Source of the DNA: FEN-727 sp036508635
GTDB lineage: Bacteria; Actinomycetota; Geothermincolia; Fen-727; Anoxymicrobiaceae
DNA: 19,508 nt
Assembly: GCA_036508635.1 (NCBI GenBank)
Contig: DATCGY010000232.1
Location: 1-19,508, forward strand
Reading direction: 5' to 3'
Both the position numbers and the translations under genes were made by a program. This document shows, piece by piece, positions 7,045 through 13,346 of the stretch. The notes under the pieces were generated by a model that was not told the origin of the DNA, ran no database searches, and saw only the letters and a list, made by a program, of their open reading frames with translations. Positions within the stretch are counted from its first letter, which is position 1. Every line of letters begins with the position of its first letter.

Positions 7045-7440
7045 TTGTCGGATTGCGAGTTCATACCCATAGGATTCGTCGAGAGTGATTTCAAGGGGAT
7101 ACAGGACGACCCCGACATCTTCCACGGGACAACGTCCAGGATAAGGATTCTCGACGATTTCTCGGAGGGCCTGTTCCAGCTCGAACGGTACAGCCGCCTC
7201 TACGTGATCTTCTGCTTTGACCGGGCCGAGGGATACAGGCTCGTGATCCATCCGAGGGGTGACGCGAACAGGCCGGAGCGCGGCGTGTTCGCAACGAGGT
7301 CTCCTTACAGGCCGAACCCGATCGGCCTGTCCATAGTGGAGCTCGTCGGAATCGACGGGAACATGCTGACCGTCCGCGACCTCGACGCTATCGACGGCAC
7401 ACCCGTGCTCGACATCAAGCCGCGGGAAGACCTGTACTGA
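7045..7440 (+). CDS. trmO: TrmO-like tRNA (N6-threonylcarbamoyladenosine37-N6) methyltransferase (TsaA/YaeB family)
   Basis: This 131-residue protein matches the TsaA/TrmO beta-barrel domain, whose characterised members use S-adenosylmethionine to methylate t6A37 in tRNA. It has an N-terminal IGFVESDFKG start, the family signature RGVFATRSPYRPNPIGLS (about 89-106) and the C-terminal DAIDGTPVLDIKP (about 113-125). It lacks the extra C-terminal domain of the E. coli enzyme, as in many short members. The called start is TTG at 7045, preceded at 7 bp only by a G8 run (7030-7037). An ATG at 7026 with AAGAG 7 bp upstream would be in frame if the G-run were one base shorter. The gene is convergent with the CCA-adding enzyme gene; no clear terminator is visible in the 56-bp gap. 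Confidence 0.92.
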   Translation: MSDCEFIPIGFVESDFKGIQDDPDIFHGTTSRIRILDDFSEGLFQLERYSRLYVIFCFDRAEGYRLVIHPRGDANRPERGVFATRSPYRPNPIGLSIVELVGIDGNMLTVRDLDAIDGTPVLDIKPREDLY

Positions 7441-7496
7441 TGAAAGATAGGCATCGTGTCCCGTCGCCTGTAGCGCCACCCCCAAGCTGATCTCAC

Positions 7497-8912
7497 TCAG
7501 GGGGGAGGGGTTATTTCGTGGAGGAAGGTCCTGGCGCGGCTGGCGGCTTCTTCTTTGTCGTCGGGGGAGAGTTCGCCTTCGAGCATGAGTTGGACGAGGT
7601 GCTCTTTCACGTCTTCGATCCATGGACCCGGCCCCAGGTCAAAGATAGCCATGAGCTCGCGACCGTCGAGCGGTGAGCGAATGCTCTCGATGGCCTGTTC
7701 GGCCCTGAGAGCTTCGATGCGGCCCTCGAGCTCGTCCACGAGTCCCATGAACACCGTGGCTTTCTCTTCGTTCCCCGCGAGGATATCGGCCCTGGCCACG
7801 GTGAGGACCGCCTCTAGCGGGACGGCCACCTCATCGTCTTTCATCAACGTGCAGTCGCGGACGAGTCGGCGGACGGCCGCGTCGCTCCAGTCGCTCCGGT
7901 AGTGGATCGGCCGCATGTGCATGCGGACGATAAAGACGGTTTTCCGGATGTCCTCGTTTCCGTAGCGAAGCCGTCGCATTGCCTGTGTCGTGAGTTCGGC
8001 TCCTATCCTGTCGTGGTCGGGGAACATCGTCTTGGGCTCAGTGACTTTAGCGGGCGGCTTCCCAGCGTCGTGGAACATGGCCGCGCGTCGCGGCAGCGGG
8101 TCGGGACTCACGTAACCGACGGTCAGCAGGGTGTGCTCGAGCACGTCCGCCCGGTGGTACGCGGGAGGTTGCTCCACTCCCTCCATTGCCGCTATCTCCT
8201 GGGAGACGTGCTCCATCAATCCGGTCTTCACGAGAGTTCGAAGGCCGCTTGCGGGGCTTTCAGAAACGAGTATCTTCTCGAGCTCTTCCCGTCTTCGTTC
8301 CCACGAGATGTCCTCGAGCATCGCCGCGCTCGAGCGCAACACCTCGAGCAGGACGGCATCGATCTCGAACCCGAGCTGTGCGGAGAACCTGACGGCGCGC
8401 ATCATGCGCAGAGGGTCTTCGGCCATCCGAGGAGCCGGCTCACCAGGCGTCCTCACCAGGCGCCGCTCTATATCCAGCCTGCCGTCGAAGGGGTCCGCAA
8501 GGAGGCCCGGCTCGGGAGTGACCGAGAGAGCCATCGCGTTGATGGTGAAGTCCCTGCGCGCGAGGTCGGCTTCGATGTCGGCGACGGCCGTGACCTCCGG
8601 GTGCCTCGACCCCGGCGCATATTCGTCGCTGCGGAAGGTGGTTATTTCCAGTAGAGTATCGTCGGCTCGTAGTCCAAGCGTACCGAACTTCTCACCGATA
8701 TCGAAGACGGAGCCAAGACCCCTTAACGCCCGGCGCAACCTGGCCGCAGGCAGGCTGGTGGCGAGGTCGACCTCCGCGCTGTCGCGACCCATGATACGGT
8801 CGCGCACCCATCCCCCGACGATGTAAAGCTCGCCACCTTCGGAGCCGACCCTCTCGCCCACGCGCATGACGAGCGCTGGTATTTGATTGACGAGTTCGGA
8901 ACTTTTCACCAC
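7497..8912 (-). CDS. cca: CCA-adding tRNA nucleotidyltransferase (class II) with HD domain
   Basis: This 471-residue protein has the class II nucleotidyltransferase head: GGWVRD (33-38), the catalytic carboxylate pair in AEVDLATS (E47, D49), RRDFTINAMA (119-128) and EDPLRMMRAVRF (165-176). The RNA-binding neck follows, then a C-terminal HD phosphohydrolase region with the HDAGKP motif. It adds or repairs the 3' CCA of tRNA; a poly(A) polymerase role is less likely given the actinobacterial-type HD architecture. The first catalytic carboxylate is Glu rather than the usual Asp. Start is GTG at 8912, with another GTG directly after it; no good ribosome site is visible, which fits translational coupling to the MBL-fold gene ending 42 bp upstream. 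Confidence 0.93.
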   Translation of the reverse strand: MVKSSELVNQIPALVMRVGERVGSEGGELYIVGGWVRDRIMGRDSAEVDLATSLPAARLRRALRGLGSVFDIGEKFGTLGLRADDTLLEITTFRSDEYAPGSRHPEVTAVADIEADLARRDFTINAMALSVTPEPGLLADPFDGRLDIERRLVRTPGEPAPRMAEDPLRMMRAVRFSAQLGFEIDAVLLEVLRSSAAMLEDISWERRREELEKILVSESPASGLRTLVKTGLMEHVSQEIAAMEGVEQPPAYHRADVLEHTLLTVGYVSPDPLPRRAAMFHDAGKPPAKVTEPKTMFPDHDRIGAELTTQAMRRLRYGNEDIRKTVFIVRMHMRPIHYRSDWSDAAVRRLVRDCTLMKDDEVAVPLEAVLTVARADILAGNEEKATVFMGLVDELEGRIEALRAEQAIESIRSPLDGRELMAIFDLGPGPWIEDVKEHLVQLMLEGELSPDDKEEAASRARTFLHEITPPP

Positions 8913-8954
8913 GGGTCAATGATAGCAGGCGAGGAGCGTAACGGCGCCGGTTCT

Positions 8955-9611
8955 TTATAGGTACGGTAAAACCCAGACCTCGGTGGCATCGGGAATATCC
9001 GCCCTGGAGACCGTGAGTGGCCTCTGCTCGATCAACCGGGTCGCCCCGCCGAACTTACCCGTGAATTCTTCCACCCGGTCGAGAGGTATGACACAGTCGG
9101 GCGTTCCGTAATGCATCGGGATCACGATCGATGGAGCGAGCTCACTCACCAGGTCGAGCGCTCCGGCCGCGTCCACCGTGTAGACGCTTCCGACAGGCAT
9201 CATCGCGATATCGAGGCCCTCGAGGTTCCGCATCGTCTCTTCGGTCGGACGGTCTCCGAGGTCGCCGAAGTGGGCCAGCTTCAAGCCGGCCTGCTCCCAG
9301 GAGAAGATGACGACAGGGCCTCGCTCCTGACCTCCCTTTGCGTCGTGGAACCCCTCGTAACCCGTGACGGCCAGCCCGTCGACCTCGAACGTGCCGGCTG
9401 TAGATATCGTCCGGGGGTTACCCGAAACACCATCCATATAGGTGTGGTCGAAATGGCCGTGAGTCATGAGAACGACATCAGCGGGGATGGGGTCGTATCT
9501 ATATCCGACTTGCGGAGGCACCGGATCGATCACTATCGTGCGGCCGCTACCGGCCGTCTTGAACATCGCGTGACCGTACCATGTGAGCTCGAGCGTAGCG
9601 TCATCCACCAT
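8955..9611 (-). CDS. MBL-fold metal-dependent hydrolase (UlaG-like, COG2220 type)
   Basis: This 218-residue protein opens with the WYGHAMF strand typical of the UlaG/COG2220 branch of the metallo-beta-lactamase fold. It carries the metal motif THGHFDHT (HxHxDH), then HFGDLG and PMHYGT, supplying the further His/Asp ligands. The size and lack of extra domains match the small YtkL/UPF0173-like hydrolases, whose substrate is usually unknown. ATG at 9611 has AGGGGG 7 bp upstream. It is the first gene of a two-gene minus-strand unit with the CCA-adding enzyme (42-bp gap), which might hint at an RNA-related job, but the sequence itself does not show that. Confidence 0.93.
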   Translation of the reverse strand: MVDDATLELTWYGHAMFKTAGSGRTIVIDPVPPQVGYRYDPIPADVVLMTHGHFDHTYMDGVSGNPRTISTAGTFEVDGLAVTGYEGFHDAKGGQERGPVVIFSWEQAGLKLAHFGDLGDRPTEETMRNLEGLDIAMMPVGSVYTVDAAGALDLVSELAPSIVIPMHYGTPDCVIPLDRVEEFTGKFGGATRLIEQRPLTVSRADIPDATEVWVLPYL

Positions 9612-9670
9612 TTGTTAACCCCCTGTCCGGTTGCTCAGCTACGACCATGATACTCTTACCGTCAACACGC

Positions 9671-9700
9671 TTGTGCTTTGAGGGGATGACCGCTTATATT
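9671..9700 (+). promoter_or_regulatory. Possible promoter of the lipoprotein gene
   Basis: TTGTGC (9671-9676) lies 18 bp from TATATT (9695-9700), and transcription would begin about 45 bp before the lipoprotein start codon. The -35 match is only moderate. Confidence 0.4.
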
Positions 9701-9750
9701 CTTGGAAGTGAACCGGCAAAGCGCCCGGAGCGTTCGTGAAAGGAGCACTG

Positions 9751-10332
9751 ATGAGAAGACCTGCGGTCGTAATGGTGATACTGGTGATCGCGGTGTCCTT
9801 CGCGGCCGCGGCTTTGTTGCTGCCGGGGTGCGGGGGTGGTGGCTCGACGGGTCAGGCGAAGAGCCTCGCGATCAAGGCGAACGATGCCGCCGCGAAGATG
9901 AACGATGTCACTTCGAAACTGACCCAGCAGTTCCAGACCCTCATGTCCGAGACGGCCACGGGAGCGGTTCCTGACAAGGCGAAATGGGATGCAGCCGCTG
10001 CGCAGATCAAATCCCAGATAGCTGAGGTAACGAAGTCCGTCCAGGAGATAAAGAATAACTACCAGGAGATGGCGAAACTCAATGGCGTGCCCAAGTACAA
10101 TGAGTTCGCCAAGGTGCAGTTGCAGATCCTTGCCCTGACCGAGCAGAGCATCAAAACCATCCAGGCTTTCCTCGACAAGATCAGTACGATGCTTGCTTCC
10201 GGTACTCTCACCGCGGATGCTTACTCAAAGGCACAGAACGATTTTTATAATGAACTAAGCGCTGTCGCCACCAAGGCACAAAGCCTCTCCGCCCAGGCAA
10301 AGAAGCTACGCGAGAATAACAAGCTTTTCTGA
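9751..10332 (+). CDS. Helical lipoprotein of unknown function
   Basis: A 193-residue protein with a clear lipoprotein signal peptide: basic start MRRP, a long hydrophobic core (about 5-24), lipobox LPGC with the modified Cys at 27, then a GGGG linker. The mature part is almost entirely Ala/Lys/Gln/Glu-rich and predicted helical, with heptad-like spacing suggesting a two- or three-helix bundle or coiled coil at the outer face of the membrane. I do not recognise a named family. ATG at 9751 has AAAGGAG 5 bp upstream and is preferred to an in-frame GTG at 9736, which overlaps that ribosome site. It is divergent from the MBL-fold gene and followed after 86 bp by an SDR gene; the gap has a possible CCCGGG/CCCGGG hairpin but no T-run. 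Confidence 0.87.
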   Translation: MRRPAVVMVILVIAVSFAAAALLLPGCGGGGSTGQAKSLAIKANDAAAKMNDVTSKLTQQFQTLMSETATGAVPDKAKWDAAAAQIKSQIAEVTKSVQEIKNNYQEMAKLNGVPKYNEFAKVQLQILALTEQSIKTIQAFLDKISTMLASGTLTADAYSKAQNDFYNELSAVATKAQSLSAQAKKLRENNKLF

Positions 10333-10418
10333 CAAACAGGCACGTCCCGGGGTGCCGCGACGGACCCGGGCTTGAGAGACCCGGTTCAAGAGGTGGGTTC
10401 GTGCGAGCGGGAGGTTTA

Positions 10419-11162
10419 ATGCTTGATGGCAAGAACGTGATCGTCACGGGTTCATCACGTGGCATAGGGCGGGCTATTGCGCTCGACCTGGCGGCCAACG
10501 GGGCGAACGTGGTGGTCAACTGCCGCTCCAGGGTGGACCTCGGCAATGAGGTGGTCGCCGCCATCAAGGAGATGGGCCCCAGGGGCCTGGTGGTAAAGTC
10601 CGACATCTCCACCGAAGATGGAGCCCGCCACGTCGTGGAAGCGTGTGTCGGCAGCTTCGGAGCCGTCGATGCGCTTGTGAACAACGCGGGGGTTATCCAT
10701 CATCAGCCGATCGAGGCGCTCGACTCGGGTATGCTGAGTGAGACGATGGCCATCGACCTTCTCTCGTGCTTCTACATGTGCAAACACGCGGTTGCCGGGA
10801 TGATCGAGTCCGGCCGGGGAGGGACGATCGTCAACGTCTCTTCGATAATCGGCATGATAGGGATGGCGGGTGCCACCGCCTACGCGGCGGCCAAGGGAGG
10901 TGTGAACGGCTTCACGACCTGCCTCGCGCGCGAGGTTGCCAGGCACGGTATCAGGGTCAACGGGGTCGCCCCCGGTTACGTCGAGACTGAACTGATCGCC
11001 GACTGGCCCCGGGAGCATTTCGACAAGGTCCTTCCGCGCATCCCGATGCGCCGCTTCGCCGACCCGGCGGAGGTCGCGCAGGTCGTCACGTTCCTGATAG
11101 GGAGTGGCACTTACATCACCGGGCAGACCATCGTCGTCGACGGCGGCATCATGGTCGACTGA
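10419..11162 (+). CDS. FabG-like SDR family oxidoreductase
   Basis: This 247-residue classical SDR, the usual FabG length, is likely a 3-oxoacyl reductase or 3-hydroxyacyl/alcohol dehydrogenase. It has TGSSRGIG at about 10-17, NNAG near 88, Ser in VNVSS, catalytic Tyr and Lys in AYAAAKGG, PGYVET after the active site, and the C-terminal ITGQTIVVDGG that completes the fold. The N/R residues after the second strand (VVNCRSR) suggest NADP(H) use, by analogy with FabG. The ATG at 10419 has GGGAGG 4 bp upstream; an in-frame GTG at 10401 lacks one. Whether it reduces or oxidises is undetermined; acyl-CoA genes downstream favour a role in acyl metabolism. Confidence 0.93.
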   Translation: MLDGKNVIVTGSSRGIGRAIALDLAANGANVVVNCRSRVDLGNEVVAAIKEMGPRGLVVKSDISTEDGARHVVEACVGSFGAVDALVNNAGVIHHQPIEALDSGMLSETMAIDLLSCFYMCKHAVAGMIESGRGGTIVNVSSIIGMIGMAGATAYAAAKGGVNGFTTCLAREVARHGIRVNGVAPGYVETELIADWPREHFDKVLPRIPMRRFADPAEVAQVVTFLIGSGTYITGQTIVVDGGIMVD

Positions 11163-11205
11163 AGATTCCTCGGATTCCACTCCGTTTCACAGGTATACCC
11201 ATCCC

Positions 11206-11231
11206 GGCGTCGAAAAGGAGCCAGCGACGCC
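11206..11231 (+). other. Possible hairpin before the VOC-family gene
   Basis: GGCGTC (11206-11211) and GACGCC (11226-11231) form a 6-bp stem around a 14-nt loop in the gap between the SDR and VOC genes. No T-run follows, so it is at best a processing or stability element. Confidence 0.3.
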
Positions 11232-11254
11232 AATCTTGAAAGGGGATGGTAAGG

Positions 11255-11641
11255 ATGCCAGGCGAACTCGTTCATTTCGACATTGCCGTGGATGACGTCG
11301 GCAAAGCGGTCGACTTCTACAGGGCTGTGATGGGTTGGAAGATCGAGAAGTACGAAGGCGAAGGGATGGAAAACGCGGAGTACTGGATGATCAACCCCAA
11401 CCCGGCAAGCGAAGCGACCGTCCAGGGCGGCATCGGGAAGAAGATGATGCCGGAGCAGAGCGAGGTAAACTACTACGCCGCGGATGGTGGGATCGAGGCT
11501 TTTAACCAGAGGGTCAGGGACAACGGCGGCACGGTCATGATCGAGAAAATGGCAGTGCCCAAATTCGGGTGGTTTTCCATTTGTATGGATCCCGAGGGCA
11601 ACCCGTTCGCCGGCTGGGTTGGCGACATGAACGCGGCATAG
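11255..11641 (+). CDS. VOC family (glyoxalase-like) protein
   Basis: This 128-residue protein is a single vicinal-oxygen-chelate unit with two beta-alpha-beta-beta-beta modules. The first starts LVHFDIAVDDVGKAVDFYR followed by MGWKIEKYEG; the second ends WFSICMDPEGNPFAGW. It resembles the COG3324 type annotated as related to lactoylglutathione lyase, but substrate is unknown. The first metal His is present in HFDIAV; the C-terminal position where many members have Glu reads FAGW, so metal binding may be incomplete. Two ATGs exist: 11246 has AAAGGGG abutting it, whereas 11255 has the same element about 9 bp upstream, so 11255 is chosen. It lies between the SDR and acyl-CoA synthetase genes. 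Confidence 0.9.
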   Translation: MPGELVHFDIAVDDVGKAVDFYRAVMGWKIEKYEGEGMENAEYWMINPNPASEATVQGGIGKKMMPEQSEVNYYAADGGIEAFNQRVRDNGGTVMIEKMAVPKFGWFSICMDPEGNPFAGWVGDMNAA

Positions 11642-11682
11642 AAATCTTTTTTAGAGGGCGTACACGCGGTCGACCGACGATC

Positions 11683-11728
11683 CGCTTTGCAAAGCGTGCT
11701 ATTTGCGACTCGCTTCGCGGATTATAAT
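11683..11728 (+). promoter_or_regulatory. Palindrome and -10 element upstream of the acyl-CoA synthetase gene
   Basis: A perfect 14-bp palindrome CGCTTTGCAAAGCG (11683-11696) and a shorter one, CGGTCGACCG, just upstream precede a perfect TATAAT (11723-11728). The -10 is 43 bp before the start codon, but no -35 hexamer stands at the right distance. The palindrome lies just upstream of where a -35 would be, a position suited to a dimeric regulator (inference). Confidence 0.45.
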
Positions 11729-11771
11729 ATCAGCGAGGCGAGTCTTCCTTTGATTACACCTGGAGGTTGTC

Positions 11772-13304
11772 ATGAACGTCGGAGAGTGGACCACCGTCCG
11801 AGCGGCATTGAACCCGGACGATCCTTTCGTGGCCTGCGACGATGGGCGCGAGTACAACAACCTCGAGTTCAACAAGCGGGTCAACCGCGTGGCGAACGCC
11901 TTACCGTCGGTGGGCATCGCTCTCGGTGAGCGCATTGCGGCCCTCTTGCCGAACAACCCGGAGTTCCTCGAGCTATTGTTCGCGACCAGCAAGATCGGCG
12001 CGATCATGGTGCCCCTGAACTACAGGCTCGGGCCCGCGGAGCTCGCTTACATGCTGGAGGACAGCGGAGCCACGGTCCTCGTGTACGCGCCCGAGTTCGC
12101 CGAGCACGTGGCCGCGCTCAAGGAGCTTGCTGGAGGTGTCAGGTACCGTATAGCGGTTGGAGGCGGCAACGAGGGAGACCTGGATTACGACGAGTGGGTA
12201 AACAGCCACCTCGATGTCGAACCCAACGTAGCGCCGGACGTGACTCTCGATGACCCGCATCTCATCATGTACACGGCAGGGACCACCGGCAGGCCGAAGG
12301 GAGCAGTCCTTACCCATGGCAACACACAGTGGAACGCGATCAACGCCCTGCTGACGTACAACCTCTGCAGGAAAGATACCGCCCTGGTGGCGGCCCCACT
12401 GTGTCATATCGGTGGATTGTCCGTGGCCGCGACACCAACGATCTACTCAGGTGCGCGTGTAGTGTTGACTCGGTTCTTCGTGCCCGACCAGGCCCTCGAG
12501 GCTATAGCGAGATACAGCGTCACTACGATGTTCGGTATTCCCGACATGTTTATACTGATGTCCGCTAGCGAGCACTTCGACACAGCGGATTTCTCTTCGA
12601 TCAGGGTGATGCTGGCGGGCGACGCCGCCTGCCCCGTACCCCTTATCGAGACGTACGTCAAAAGGGGTGTTTTTTTCAGCCAGGGCTACGGCCTTGCCGA
12701 AGCCAGCCCCGCGGTCTCGGCCCTTCCAGAGGGTGACGCTCTGCGCAAGCGCGGGTCAGCCGGCAAGCCCCTCTTCCACGTCAAGGTCGCTATCTTCGAT
12801 GAAGATGACAACGAGCTCCCACACGGTGATATGGGCGAGATAGTGCTCAAGGGCGAGAACGTCTTCAAGGAGTACTGGAACATGCCGGCGGAAACCGCGA
12901 AGGCCTTGCGGAACGGCTGGTTCCACACTGGCGATATGGGACGGTTCGACGAAGACGGTTACCTCTGGATCGTCGACCGCAAGAAAGATGTGATCATCGC
13001 CGACGGAGAGAACGTATACCCCGTGGACATCGAGGATGTCATCATCGGGCACCCTAAAGTGCTCGATGTCGGAGTTGTCGGTACACACGACCAGGAGTTC
13101 GGCGAGGCGCCCATGGCTCTCGTGGTTCTTATTCCGGGCCAGGAACTCGAGGTAGAGGAGCTGATGGCCTGGACGCGCGAGCGCCTGCCAGACAACAAGA
13201 CGCCGAAAGAGATCGTCTTTGTGCCCGAGCTGCCGCGTTCTCCCACCGGCAAGATGCTCAAGAAAGACCTTCGAGCGCAATACATCAAAGGTGACAAGAG
13301 ATAG
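11772..13304 (+). CDS. AMP-forming acyl-CoA synthetase (class I adenylate-forming ligase)
   Basis: A 510-residue ANL-superfamily ligase, normal length for fatty or aromatic acid CoA ligases; it activates a carboxylic acid through an acyl-AMP to the CoA thioester. It has the phosphate-binding TAGTTGRPKG (168-177), GYGLAEASP (305-313), WFHTGD (383-388), DRKKDVI (402-408) with the hinge, ENVYP (414-418) and the C-terminal PRSPTGK with catalytic K494. The A8-type loop reads ADGENVYP where most members have SGGENVYP, a small deviation in an otherwise intact enzyme. The ATG at 11772 has GGAGG 5 bp upstream. It is probably transcribed from its own promoter and could feed the acyl-CoA dehydrogenase and hydratase/dehydrogenase products encoded elsewhere in this window (inference). 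The chain length accepted cannot be read. Confidence 0.95.
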   Translation: MNVGEWTTVRAALNPDDPFVACDDGREYNNLEFNKRVNRVANALPSVGIALGERIAALLPNNPEFLELLFATSKIGAIMVPLNYRLGPAELAYMLEDSGATVLVYAPEFAEHVAALKELAGGVRYRIAVGGGNEGDLDYDEWVNSHLDVEPNVAPDVTLDDPHLIMYTAGTTGRPKGAVLTHGNTQWNAINALLTYNLCRKDTALVAAPLCHIGGLSVAATPTIYSGARVVLTRFFVPDQALEAIARYSVTTMFGIPDMFILMSASEHFDTADFSSIRVMLAGDAACPVPLIETYVKRGVFFSQGYGLAEASPAVSALPEGDALRKRGSAGKPLFHVKVAIFDEDDNELPHGDMGEIVLKGENVFKEYWNMPAETAKALRNGWFHTGDMGRFDEDGYLWIVDRKKDVIIADGENVYPVDIEDVIIGHPKVLDVGVVGTHDQEFGEAPMALVVLIPGQELEVEELMAWTRERLPDNKTPKEIVFVPELPRSPTGKMLKKDLRAQYIKGDKR

Positions 13305-13346
13305 CTCACCGTTAGAGATGATATCAGCGCCCGCTGCCGGCTGAGG

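Noticed and set aside
7441..7510. C-run/G-run pairing at about 7479-7509 as a terminator between trmO and cca
   Set aside because: The stem is interrupted, the loop is long, and no T-run is present on either strand.
13324..13344. TCAGC/GCTGA hairpin between the convergent acyl-CoA synthetase and esterase genes
   Set aside because: Only a 5-bp stem with an 11-nt loop and no T-run; not sufficient for a terminator call.
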